In this document: positions 22,651-28,556 of the stretch, in pieces | How the letters are laid out: every line of letters starts with the position of its first letter | Position numbering within the stretch: position 1 is the stretch's first letter | Virus record (IMG/VR): IMGVR_UViG_3300008117_000407 | Span: 1 to 41,639 of that record | Source of the DNA: a virus | Direction: 5' to 3' (one strand) | Length of the DNA stretch: 41,639 bases | Notes under the pieces: model-generated | Told to the model about the DNA's origin: nothing | What the model saw: the letters and a program-made list of their open reading frames with translations, nothing else | The model's database searches: none | Program-made: the position numbers and the translations under genes

Positions 22651-23069
22651 CAGTACCACCCTCTTCTGTCTGAGTGTTGGAGAGCATCGCAGAAATTTCC
22701 TCGATAGCGGTGTTCAACGTATCGTATAGCGTGAAGGATTTGTAGTTCAGGTTTTCTACTACGCTCTCTAAGGAGCTGAGCAATTCCGAAAGCCGTTGAT
22801 CTTGGGTTATCTGCGAGGTGGTCAAGCCTGCTCTCACGGGTCCAAAGGGTGATGGCACACTTTCTCTGCTTCTGATCGTAACCGAGGGCGCGGAGGTAAC
22901 TAACGATAAGTGCCTTGTTTTCACGCTTCTCCTCCATCGTTGCTTTGGTCTGCACTGGTGCTGGCTTTGTCGCCTTCTCCTCCACCCGAAGGTGATGAGC
23001 TGGCACTAAGATCCATATGCTGGTCAGTACTGCCGTCAATATCAAGCCACTTCTTACCCATCTGTTCAT
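22650..23069 (-). CDS. Membrane-anchored lytic transglycosylase-like protein, 139 aa
   Basis: Residues 8-24 form a membrane helix or uncleaved signal (GLILTAVLTSIWILVPA). A charged linker follows, then a lysozyme-like domain with catalytic Glu at about 79 (WTRESRLDHLADN), STAFGIAQLL, and IRYVEHRYRGNFCDALQHSD ending GWY. This is the SLT-type pattern. AGGAGAAG seven bases before the ATG lies inside the upstream gene, supporting this long start. It may act outside the membrane in lysis, or locally open the wall. Confidence 0.8.
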   Translation of the reverse strand: MNRWVRSGLILTAVLTSIWILVPAHHLRVEEKATKPAPVQTKATMEEKRENKALIVSYLRALGYDQKQRKCAITLWTRESRLDHLADNPRSTAFGIAQLLRERSRKPELQILHAIRYVEHRYRGNFCDALQHSDRRGWY

Positions 23070-23217
23070 CTACAATCTTCTCCTGTTCGAGCAGTTCTTT
23101 GTATGTCTCAGGGTAAGCATTGGATAGGCGCGTCATAGCCCTATCCCTTGCCCTCCGATAGTTGCGATAGCCCACTGCACTGCGCTTGGCAGACTCGATC
23201 CTTCTACTTATGTCCAT
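22921..23217 (-). CDS. Unknown basic/helical protein, 98 aa
   Basis: MDISRRIESAKRSAVGYRNY, then RRARDRAMTRLSNAYPETYK and ELLEQEK, resembling an actinophage family with R-x-YRRARDRALxRLxNxYPxxYxxLxExE. The C-terminal 40 residues are Ser/Gly/Asp-rich and disordered. Those residues are encoded over the membrane segment of the transglycosylase in another frame (149-base overlap). Function unknown. Confidence 0.65.
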   Translation of the reverse strand: MDISRRIESAKRSAVGYRNYRRARDRAMTRLSNAYPETYKELLEQEKIVDEQMGKKWLDIDGSTDQHMDLSASSSPSGGGEGDKASTSADQSNDGGEA

Positions 23218-23293
23218 TGTTAAACTTATCCTCCATTACTATCAGTGCATATGTTACCAGCAGAATTGCTAATAGACCCAAGGCATAGCTCAC
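23204..23293 (-). CDS. Tiny membrane peptide, 29 aa
   Basis: GTG start inside the preceding stop (GTGA), with GAGGGCAA directly upstream. MSYALGLLAILLVTYALIVM is a single membrane helix; the end is charged (EDKFNNGHK). Overlaps the next start by 14 bases. Confidence 0.5.
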   Translation of the reverse strand: MSYALGLLAILLVTYALIVMEDKFNNGHK

Positions 23294-23529
23294 TTGCCCT
23301 CACCCACCTTAGATCCCACAATAGAGGTGATCTCGATAGGCGTACCCATTAGATGAGCGTCCTCCTCATCACTCTCCCACGTGGAGATGAATACCCTCGC
23401 CCCCTGTGACCTGCCATACCAGTCGAACATATCCTCAATCCTCTCCCCTCCCCATATTGCTACGCCTTGCGGGTCGGTGACCTCATAGAGATAGATCAGC
23501 TTCTCATTGGTCGAATAGAAGTTACTCAT
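23290..23529 (-). CDS. Unknown acidic protein, 79 aa
   Basis: Start at the second ATG of ATGATG, which places GGAGG at 6 bases. Contains LIYLYEVTDPQGVAIWGGER, then IEDMFDWYGRSQGARVFIST and ITSIVGSKVGEGK. Mixed alpha/beta, no motif recognised. Ends with the GEGK tail that this operon's ribosome-binding module creates. Confidence 0.6.
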   Translation of the reverse strand: MSNFYSTNEKLIYLYEVTDPQGVAIWGGERIEDMFDWYGRSQGARVFISTWESDEEDAHLMGTPIEITSIVGSKVGEGK

Positions 23530-23740
23530 CATCTGCCTCCTCTGGAAATAACTTATCCCAACAGGCAGGGTGGATACCGGTGATAAGTACTTCTCTCTCC
23601 CCCGCGCTCATATCGGGGAATACCCGTTGGATATTCTCCCCTCCCCGCCACCTATCTACTAACTCTCGATCCAGACTCCAGACCTCATACTCGTTGCATA
23701 CGCTGCAAGTTTTGGTTTTTACCACTATTAAATTACTCAT
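23522..23740 (-). CDS. Conserved small phage protein with Cys pair, 72 aa
   Basis: Start at 23740 fixed by GGGAGGAAAGCA directly upstream; a longer frame to 23791 lacks a site. CSVCNEYEVWSLDRELVDRW, then GENIQRVFPDMSAGEREVLI and GIHPACWDKLF. The C-x-x-C and the L-x-RW-x-GE-x-IQ-x-x-FPDxSxxERExLxxGxHxxCWD pattern occur in many phage hypothetical proteins. Function unknown. Confidence 0.75.
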   Translation of the reverse strand: MSNLIVVKTKTCSVCNEYEVWSLDRELVDRWRGGENIQRVFPDMSAGEREVLITGIHPACWDKLFPEEADDE

Positions 23741-23885
23741 TGCTTTCCTCCCAACCCCAAGATACGTCGTGGCCTTCTCTCTTATACGCATCTACTGTAG
23801 CCCCGATAGGGATAGATAGGGGTAGCGTTGCCAGCTTCTGCCCCGTTGCCTTGTTAAAGATAGTGAACCCCGTTACTTTACTCAT
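23733..23885 (-). CDS. Small unknown protein, 50 aa
   Basis: ATG at 23885 with GGAGGGAGAGA upstream. MSKVTGFTIFNKATGQKLAT, then LPLSIPIGATVDAYKREGHD and VSWGWEESNE. Ends inside the next gene's start. No family recognised; gene-tight spacing supports it. Confidence 0.55.
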   Translation of the reverse strand: MSKVTGFTIFNKATGQKLATLPLSIPIGATVDAYKREGHDVSWGWEESNE

Positions 23886-24052
23886 TCTCTCCCTCCTCTC
23901 TCCTCTAGGTAGTTGATGAAGTTGATCTCTTCTAGTGCCTTAATCATACGCTTAAGATTCTCAACTCCCTCTTCATTCTCACCATTGGTGAGCTGCTCTA
24001 TGGCTAGATCCTTGCATAGATCAGCCTTAGCTATTAGATATTCTTTATTCAT
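23882..24052 (-). CDS. Small helical protein, 56 aa
   Basis: MNKEYLIAKADLCKDLAIEQ, then NGENEEGVENLKRMIKALEE. All helical and charged. Start at 24052 after GGGGGAGAAG; GTG at 24064 is a possible alternative. 4-bp overlap with the following gene. Confidence 0.55.
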   Translation of the reverse strand: MNKEYLIAKADLCKDLAIEQLTNGENEEGVENLKRMIKALEEINFINYLEERGGRE

Positions 24053-24293
24053 CTTCTCCCCCACTCACGCCATTAACGATATTCATAATACCCAGAGCGC
24101 GTTTAAGTTGCTCGACTAGACTCTCTTCTGCGGGTTCATATTCTCCATCACCTAGATACCCACTTGACCATTCATTGGTATCGTAATTGCAGATAGTGCC
24201 ATCAACAAAGCGAACCTCTTCTTGGTCGGTATTCCAATGCCACTTGCCCGTGGCCTCATCAAAGCTCACAATAAAGTGATGTTCTTTATTCAT
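24045..24293 (-). CDS. Unknown acidic protein, 82 aa
   Basis: Start at 24293 set by GGGAGAGTA and a TAATG junction. MNKEHHFIVSFDEATGKWHW, then NTDQEEVRFVDGTICNYDTN and a helical end (VEQLKRALGIMNIV). Beta then alpha; no family recognised. Confidence 0.55.
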   Translation of the reverse strand: MNKEHHFIVSFDEATGKWHWNTDQEEVRFVDGTICNYDTNEWSSGYLGDGEYEPAEESLVEQLKRALGIMNIVNGVSGGEDE

Positions 24294-24436
24294 TACTCTC
24301 CCTCTCCTTCTACTGGACAATCATCAGATAGATGACCTTGACCGTCGGTACCCTCGCATATGCACCATCCGAATTGCTCTACTTGTGCAGCGTGAGTCAA
24401 TTCTACTCGCTCACTCCACTCCATTACATCATTCAT
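24293..24436 (-). CDS. Mini Cys protein, 47 aa
   Basis: MNDVMEWSERVELTHAAQVE, then QFGWCICEGTDGQGHLSDDC. C-x-C and a third Cys suggest a metal knuckle. TAATG junctions at both ends and the GAGGGAGAG end match the operon's module. Confidence 0.5.
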   Translation of the reverse strand: MNDVMEWSERVELTHAAQVEQFGWCICEGTDGQGHLSDDCPVEGEGE

Positions 24437-24702
24437 TACTTGCCCCCTTCGATCACTTCATCAGTAAGCCCATCAAGAATACCCTCAAGGCTTTCAGTAT
24501 TTTCTACTTCTGCCTTCTCTTGCCACTCACTTACCCATTCAGGGTCAGCAATATAGCTCTTGCCGTCTAAGAATTGTAGATCGTAGCCGTCATAAGCGTC
24601 CCAGTGCAGTAGTACTGAGTGTTCCACGCCCTCTCTCTCGAAAGTAATACGCTTATCGTAAGCCGTATCCTCTTTGGTAACGCCTTTAATTGTTATGCTC
24701 AT
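24436..24702 (-). CDS. Unknown protein, 88 aa
   Basis: MSITIKGVTKEDTAYDKRIT, then FEREGVEHSVLLHWDAYDGY and DLQFLDGKSYIADPEWVSEW. Beta-rich first half and acidic helical second half ending EGGK. TAATG junctions on both sides. No family recognised. Confidence 0.6.
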   Translation of the reverse strand: MSITIKGVTKEDTAYDKRITFEREGVEHSVLLHWDAYDGYDLQFLDGKSYIADPEWVSEWQEKAEVENTESLEGILDGLTDEVIEGGK

Positions 24703-24863
24703 TACTTGCCCTCTCTCTCTTTGATAGTTAGCTTATTCTCACACTCAACACAAGCGTCAGAATTATATTCTTTGCGGTCATACTCTCTCTCGCACGTATC
24801 GCAAGTGACCCATTCAGAATTATCATAGAATGCGGGGTCGGCAGCGTAGTAGTAGTCGCCCAC
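24702..24863 (-). CDS. Mini zinc-ribbon protein, 53 aa
   Basis: GTG start one base after the preceding stop. Contains TCDTCEREYDRKEYNSDACV, then ECENKLTIKEREGK: C-x-x-C and C-x-x-C 14 residues apart form a zinc ribbon. Ends in the EGK tail. Confidence 0.6.
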   Translation of the reverse strand: MGDYYYAADPAFYDNSEWVTCDTCEREYDRKEYNSDACVECENKLTIKEREGK

Positions 24864-24864
24864 G

Positions 24865-25218
24865 CTAGTCTGCCCTATCCTGATGATTACGGTGATAGTT
24901 AATAGCCGTCTCGATCATATCCACTAGGGCGTGATCGTGATACTCTTCGTCATTCTCAGGGTCTAAGGCCATAATTCCCTTGATTAGATCTAGGGTAGTG
25001 CCAGCATATGCGCCCTCCCTCTCTACTTGATTAGAGTAGCTATCCTGCGATTGTAGTAGGGTCAGTACTTCTACCTCACTTATCGTAGAAGTATCTAACC
25101 CCTCTCTACAATCAGGGCAATTACTTACCTTTACGTAATTGTTAGCGGGGGTATCTAGTACCGCCCTCTCTTGCTGATCTTGCGTTAAACACTTATTGCA
25201 TAGATATAAGGTACTCAT
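24865..25218 (-). CDS. Zinc-ribbon protein with helical tail, 117 aa
   Basis: CNKC near residue 7 and CPDC near residue 34 form a zinc ribbon. The rest is acidic helix (TTLDLIKGIMALDPENDEEY, then VDMIETAINYHRNHQ). TAATG junction with the following mini gene. Function unknown. Confidence 0.65.
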   Translation of the reverse strand: MSTLYLCNKCLTQDQQERAVLDTPANNYVKVSNCPDCREGLDTSTISEVEVLTLLQSQDSYSNQVEREGAYAGTTLDLIKGIMALDPENDEEYHDHALVDMIETAINYHRNHQDRAD

Positions 25219-25358
25219 TACTCTCCCTCTCTTTCTTTAAGCTGCAGACTCATATCGCAGTCATCACATAGGTAATTACCTTCATAATCTTTGGAGATAT
25301 TCCACCATTCGGCGGTAATAATCTCATTCTTGCAAGCGTTACATATGATCTTATCCAT
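25218..25358 (-). CDS. Mini zinc-ribbon protein, 46 aa
   Basis: MDKIICNACKNEIITAEWWN, then YLCDDCDMSLQLKEREGE: two C-x-x-C knuckles. Preceded by GAGGGCAAGTA and ended by GAGGGAGAGTAATG. Confidence 0.6.
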   Translation of the reverse strand: MDKIICNACKNEIITAEWWNISKDYEGNYLCDDCDMSLQLKEREGE

Positions 25359-25576
25359 TACTTGCCCTCCCCTTGTCGGCGATAGCGTTTAGCTATCTCC
25401 CTCTCGATCTCTGGCGACCCGATACCCGCGTCAATAGCAATATTGTTTAATTGCAATTTACGTATTAGGTATACCTCTTGCGTGATAAGCCCGTCTAATC
25501 TCTCTCCCGCTAGTTCATCGTAAGCTACTACTAGCTCGTCTAATACTCTTCCTCTCTCTGGCGCGTACTTAATCAT
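25358..25576 (-). CDS. Helical protein, 72 aa
   Basis: MIKYAPERGRVLDELVVAYD, then LITQEVYLIRKLQLNNIAID and IEREIAKRYRRQGEGK. Charged helical protein with a basic end. No family recognised. Confidence 0.6.
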   Translation of the reverse strand: MIKYAPERGRVLDELVVAYDELAGERLDGLITQEVYLIRKLQLNNIAIDAGIGSPEIEREIAKRYRRQGEGK

Positions 25577-25728
25577 TACTTGCCCTCACTTATCTCATAA
25601 GTAAGCGTCTCATATTGTGCGAGTAGATCAGTATTACCCTTAATTGAGTAATAATAATCCTCTAATAAGCCCTCAATAAATTTACGGGCATCTCCCTCTA
25701 GCTCTATCTTTACGATTATTGCAGTCAT
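25576..25728 (-). CDS. Small protein, 50 aa
   Basis: MTAIIVKIELEGDARKFIEG, then LLEDYYYSIKGNTDLLAQYE. Preceded by GGGGGCAAGTA. Beta-alpha; function unknown. Confidence 0.55.
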   Translation of the reverse strand: MTAIIVKIELEGDARKFIEGLLEDYYYSIKGNTDLLAQYETLTYEISEGK

Positions 25729-25821
25729 TACTTGCCCCCTTTATATCTATCTATCTTACCCTCTAGTAAGATACTACCGCACTCTACCGTATAGGTAGAG
25801 CACGATAGTACACTACTATCC

Positions 25822-26424
25822 TTAATCGGTATAGCTCATAGGCATAAGTAAGGCTCGCCAGATGATCTTGTCGCCAGTAATTCTCACTCGCATAGGCTTA
25901 TTGTTACCGTTAAAGTAGATCTTAATAGCTGCCTTCTTACCCGCGATCTTAGCGTAATCTGCCATAAGCGCAGGGTTAAAGGCTACGCCTTCTACCGCTA
26001 CTGGCTCACCTTCACTCTTAGAAAATAGCTCTTCCGTAGGCGGAAAGGTACCGCCTAATAGGGTAAAGGTAATCGCGTCACCTAGTGAGCTTGCCGTAAT
26101 CGTGTCCCCGATACGCGATAGCTGCACGCGGTTAGCCTTATGCGCCTTGCATAAGGTGATTACTCTCTTAATATCGTCTAGTGATACTAGGCTAGGCTCT
26201 AACCGCCCGTCTAGGCTAGGCAAGCTACCCTCGATCAAGCGGTATCTATCGGTAGCTCTGGCCTTAAATAACCCGCCCTCACTCTCTATCTGCACCGCGT
26301 TAAGGGTAGGTCGCCCCTTATCTTTATCCGCGTGACTAGCCACTCCCTCTAGTAGCTCTAGTAGGTTATTGCCCTCTAGCTCCACGTAATTCACCGCTAC
26401 CTTACTCTCTTCTACCGTGCTCAT
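25822..26424 (-). CDS. dnaN-like: DNA polymerase III beta-type sliding clamp, short form (200 aa)
   Basis: Ring protein that tethers DNA polymerase. Landmarks of the clamp C-terminal domains: ATDRYRLIEGSL, GTFPPTEELF, AFNPALMADYAKIAG, and NKPMRVRITGDKIIWRALLM ending PMSYTD. Cellular clamps are about 370 aa with three domains; at 200 aa only two domains fit, the size of trimeric clamps such as T4 gp45. No polymerase is encoded, so it probably binds the host Pol III alpha. Largest gene of the minus-strand operon. Confidence 0.8.
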   Translation of the reverse strand: MSTVEESKVAVNYVELEGNNLLELLEGVASHADKDKGRPTLNAVQIESEGGLFKARATDRYRLIEGSLPSLDGRLEPSLVSLDDIKRVITLCKAHKANRVQLSRIGDTITASSLGDAITFTLLGGTFPPTEELFSKSEGEPVAVEGVAFNPALMADYAKIAGKKAAIKIYFNGNNKPMRVRITGDKIIWRALLMPMSYTD

Positions 26425-26582
26425 ATTCTCGCTCCCTCTGATAGTTGATTAAGTATCCAATTTAAAGCGTCAATTCTGCCCTGATAATAAGAGCTAATCT
26501 CTCCCTCGCGTACGCCTAGATCGCGTACACGCTCCGATAAATATTCCCTCTCACTTTCTACAATACTCTCTAGCTCTTTCAT
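26421..26582 (-). CDS. Small coiled-coil protein, 53 aa
   Basis: MKELESIVESEREYLSERVR, then EISSYYQGRIDALNWILNQL. Helical and charged. AGAGAGAGAATATG start; its stop overlaps the clamp start (ATGA), so it may be co-translated with the clamp. Confidence 0.55.
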   Translation of the reverse strand: MKELESIVESEREYLSERVRDLGVREGEISSYYQGRIDALNWILNQLSEGARI

Positions 26583-26628
26583 ATTCTCTCTCTTTCGTAT
26601 CTATTAGGGCTATCTGCCCTCCCCCGCC

Positions 26629-26653
26629 CTCTCCCTCTACCGTAGAGAGAGAG
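26629..26653 (-). promoter_or_regulatory. Purine/pyrimidine hairpin in a 99-base gap of the minus operon
   Basis: 11-position stem, 10 paired, with a 3-base loop (CTCTCCCTCTA with TAGAGAGAGAG). The rest of the gap 26583-26681 holds no open frame that I can support. Confidence 0.4.
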
Positions 26654-26681
26654 CGAGAGATAACCTATAGCCTAGCTTGAT

Positions 26682-26864
26682 CTAGTCTAGTCGCCCTCTC
26701 TCTCTTATGAGCGCACGCGCTAGGCGTACGCTCTCGCGCCTAGTATAGCCCGCATATAATCTCTCACCTAGGCGTGAGCTGCCCCTATAAGCTGCGATAC
26801 GGTAAAAATTGCCTATATAGGCGTTACCCTCACGCGTGATAAGCAGCTCCACTCTTTCGCTCAT
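26682..26864 (-). CDS. Basic small protein, 60 aa
   Basis: MSERVELLITREGNAYIGNF, then YRIAAYRGSSRLGERLYAGY and TRRESVRLARALIRERGRLD. Beta then a very basic helix, plausible nucleic-acid binder. GGGAGAATAGGCTA upstream. Confidence 0.55.
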   Translation of the reverse strand: MSERVELLITREGNAYIGNFYRIAAYRGSSRLGERLYAGYTRRESVRLARALIRERGRLD

Positions 26865-26998
26865 TAGCCTATTCTCCCTTCTGTTTTAGATCTAAAATCT
26901 CTCCCGCAGGTATCGCAGACCTCTTGCCCGTCGTGATATCTGTGCTCACAGATTATGCAATTATTTAGGCAATTGCCTAGGTGTAGCGTCGTAGCCAT
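26864..26998 (-). CDS. Mini zinc-ribbon protein, 44 aa
   Basis: Contains LGNCLNNCIICEHRYHDGQE and VCDTCGRDFRSK. C-x-x-C pairs at residues about 14/17 and 29/32 form a zinc ribbon. TAATG junction with the next gene. Confidence 0.55.
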   Translation of the reverse strand: MATTLHLGNCLNNCIICEHRYHDGQEVCDTCGRDFRSKTEGRIG

Positions 26999-27019
26999 AG
27001 CCTTACCTCTCTCTCTATT

Positions 27020-27068
27020 CTGCCCTAATTATTAGGGGCAGACTACCCCGCAGGGGCTAACCCCTGCG
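27020..27068 (-). promoter_or_regulatory. Two adjacent hairpins in a 90-base gap of the minus operon
   Basis: CTGCCC with GGGCAG (about 27020-27042) and an 8-bp perfect CGCAGGGG/CCCCTGCG stem with CTAA loop (27049-27068). No T-runs. Possible mRNA processing or stability elements. Confidence 0.45.
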
Positions 27069-27086
27069 AGATAGTACGCCACTACA

Positions 27087-27236
27087 CTACAAGCCTATGC
27101 AGCTCACTAGTGAGCCAATACATATTCTGCCCGTATCGGTTACCCATACATTACCCGCTACCCATAAACCTAGAGCTATTCCCGCAGCGATAAGTAACGC
27201 CCGCACGATACGCCCGCGCCTAGTTAGTCTCATCAT
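27087..27236 (-). CDS. Small membrane protein, 49 aa
   Basis: ATGATGA overlap with the preceding stop. A basic N-terminus (MMRLTRRGRIVR) is followed by LLIAAGIALGLWVAGNVWV, one membrane helix with positive-inside orientation. Two Cys near the C-terminus. Function unknown. Confidence 0.55.
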   Translation of the reverse strand: MMRLTRRGRIVRALLIAAGIALGLWVAGNVWVTDTGRICIGSLVSCIGL

Positions 27237-27613
27237 AACCACCGCTGCGCGATCTTGTACCCTGCGCGATCTTGCCCGTGAAAGAGCACACTAGAAAGGT
27301 TATAGACTAGATGAAACCCCATATCCATACCCGCCCCGTTTACCTTGATTGTGTTAAACCCGTTTACATCGTGCAGCTTATCGCCTAGGGCTAGAGCTGC
27401 GGTATAGGTTATGTCGTAGATCTCGCCACCTTGTGCGATCTTTAACGATATATGGCGGGTCATACCGCTAGAGCTTACGCGCCTAAGAATTGTGTAGACG
27501 GTGGCACGCTCTTGCCCGCTAAAATACTCTTTAAGTAGCTCTTCACGCGCTAGCTCTTGATCGGTGATACCGCGCAGCTGCGCCTTAATGCTAGGGATCT
27601 CTTTCGTAGTCAT
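27233..27613 (-). CDS. Conserved phage protein of unknown function, 126 aa
   Basis: Start at 27613 after CGAAAGAGAGAGAATATG; a longer frame has no site and would run through the hairpin spacer. Core TVYTILRRVSSSGMTRHISL, then GDKLHDVNGFNTIKVNGAGM and DMGFHLVYNLSSVLF, ending YKIAQRWL. The VSxSGMxRxI and GxGMDMGFHLVYxLS motifs are conserved in many phage hypotheticals. Reaction unknown. Confidence 0.7.
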   Translation of the reverse strand: MTTKEIPSIKAQLRGITDQELAREELLKEYFSGQERATVYTILRRVSSSGMTRHISLKIAQGGEIYDITYTAALALGDKLHDVNGFNTIKVNGAGMDMGFHLVYNLSSVLFHGQDRAGYKIAQRWL

Positions 27614-27646
27614 ATTCTCTCTCTTTCGGTAGTCTGATCTCGTCAG

Positions 27647-27678
27647 TACCCGCTTGACGGGTAGACGCCCGCAGGCGT
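27647..27678 (-). promoter_or_regulatory. Two adjacent hairpins in a 71-base gap of the minus operon
   Basis: TACCCG/CGGGTA (27647-27663) and ACGCC/GGCGT (27665-27678) lie side by side between two genes. No T-run. Resembles the hairpin pair at 27020-27068 in layout. Confidence 0.45.
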
Positions 27679-27684
27679 TTCGAT

Positions 27685-27945
27685 CTATTCTGCCGATATA
27701 TAATCGGGATCTTTTATCCACTTATCTTTCATTCTTACAATAGAATCAACGTCATAATATACGGCACGCCAGAATTCTGCAGCGGATAGCTCGTGCACCT
27801 CGAAATATAGCCCCGTGCGCCCGTCATAATCTAAAAAACCCTCTGGCAGATCAACGCTGCTATATTTAGAATGCGAGGTAAACCCGTAGCTTATTGAGAG
27901 GTTATGCTCTGCAGCTAGGGCAAAACACTTAGCCTTAGTCGTCAT
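27685..27945 (-). CDS. Unknown protein, 86 aa
   Basis: MTTKAKCFALAAEHNLSISY, then GLYFEVHELSAAEFWRAVYY and DSIVRMKDKW. Alpha/beta, with a central DLPEGFLDYDGRTG. No family recognised. AAGGGGAATAAAGAT upstream. Confidence 0.6.
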   Translation of the reverse strand: MTTKAKCFALAAEHNLSISYGFTSHSKYSSVDLPEGFLDYDGRTGLYFEVHELSAAEFWRAVYYDVDSIVRMKDKWIKDPDYISAE

Positions 27946-27949
27946 ATCT

Positions 27950-28249
27950 TTATTCCCCTTTATTCTCTAGCGCTGCAATAGTGCGCTTAGCGGAATTGCA
28001 TAGTGCGGGCATATCTATCTCGTCTCTGCATTCCCAATAATATTTAGCGTCAGATAATAGGTCTGCGCGTCCCGCTTGATCGAGCTCGACGGTGACGCGA
28101 TTACCATTCACCTTAATCACTTTATCGGTGAGACCGCATCCACGATCTCGATGATCGAGATAGAAGATCGCAGGCACTTTATAGATGCTGCGCGGGCTAT
28201 CTATTCCATAGCCCCATTCTGCAAGATAGTCGAGCTCTTCTTTATTCAT
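27950..28249 (-). CDS. Unknown protein, first gene of the minus operon (99 aa)
   Basis: AAAGGGGATAGTA upstream of the ATG and a promoter just before it (start point about 28267, leader about 18 bases). MNKEELDYLAEWGYGIDSPR, then VNGNRVTVELDQAGRADLLS and ALCNSAKRTIAALEN. No family recognised. As the promoter-proximal gene it should be the earliest made protein of this operon. Confidence 0.65.
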   Translation of the reverse strand: MNKEELDYLAEWGYGIDSPRSIYKVPAIFYLDHRDRGCGLTDKVIKVNGNRVTVELDQAGRADLLSDAKYYWECRDEIDMPALCNSAKRTIAALENKGE

Positions 28250-28266
28250 TACTATCCCCTTTCCTT

Positions 28267-28301
28267 ATGCCTGACTATACCCTATAGATATGCAGATGCA
28301 A
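28267..28301 (-). promoter_or_regulatory. Promoter of the minus-strand operon
   Basis: On the minus strand: -35 TTGCAT (28301-28296), 16-base spacer, -10 TATAGT (28279-28274), predicted start near 28267. Good match to a principal-sigma promoter, well placed for the gene starting at 28249. Confidence 0.7.
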
Positions 28302-28309
28302 GCTTTTAA

Positions 28310-28377
28310 TGGTCATAAATTGTATGTGACTGGTCACACTTATATTGGACACATTAGCCGATTATGTCCAATGGTCA
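28310..28377. promoter_or_regulatory. Operator-like repeats upstream of the minus promoter
   Basis: Three TGGTCA copies begin at 28310, 28331 and 28372, that is 21 and 41 bases apart, near whole helical turns. TGTGAC-TG-GTCACA (28325-28338) and a TTGGACA...TGTCCAA inverted repeat (28345-28371) lie among them. Likely binding sites for a regulator. Confidence 0.5.
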
Positions 28378-28381
28378 GAGC

Positions 28382-28410
28382 TGCTCGATGTCGCTCGATG
28401 CTGCTCGATA
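28382..28410. repeat. Three tandem 10-bp repeats (GCTCGAT)
   Basis: GCTCGAT at 28383, 28393 and 28403, each in a 10-base unit of form yyGCTCGATr. Direct, head to tail, one copy per helical turn. Possible protein array (origin or operator). Confidence 0.55.
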
Positions 28411-28461
28411 GCTGCAGGGTTAGCGGGATCGGTTACTTAATCGAGGGGAATAGGTGAGCGA

Positions 28462-28556
28462 TAGACCGCCAGAAGTAGAGCCAGCCCCTACACTTTCTAT
28501 AGACCAACGCCCTAGACCGCCAGACTAGACCGCAAGACTAGGCCGTCAGTCTAGGC
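28462..28556. repeat. 13-bp iteron-like repeats (CTAGACCGCCAGA)
   Basis: TAGACCGCCAGA occurs exactly at 28462-28473 and 28513-28524. Three head-to-tail 13-base units run 28512-28550 with a partial fourth (28551-28556), and a degenerate copy lies near 28500. Candidate replication origin or packaging-recognition array, since it lies between the control promoter and terminase. Confidence 0.55.

Noticed and set aside
22643-22924. 93-aa minus-strand frame overlapping the transglycosylase, with a protein-like helical end
   Set aside because: It lies almost wholly within the transglycosylase gene, whose catalytic and C-terminal motifs are convincing. Its N-terminal half is unlike a protein and I see no good ribosome site.
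25729-25821. Open minus-strand frame ending in GGK with Cys residues, before the gene starting at 25728
   Set aside because: No ATG, GTG or TTG start after the upstream stop. It may be a decayed mini gene, but cannot be called a CDS.
28310-28410. CRISPR-like array in the control region
   Set aside because: Repeats are only 6-10 bases and the spacing is irregular; no repeat-spacer structure.
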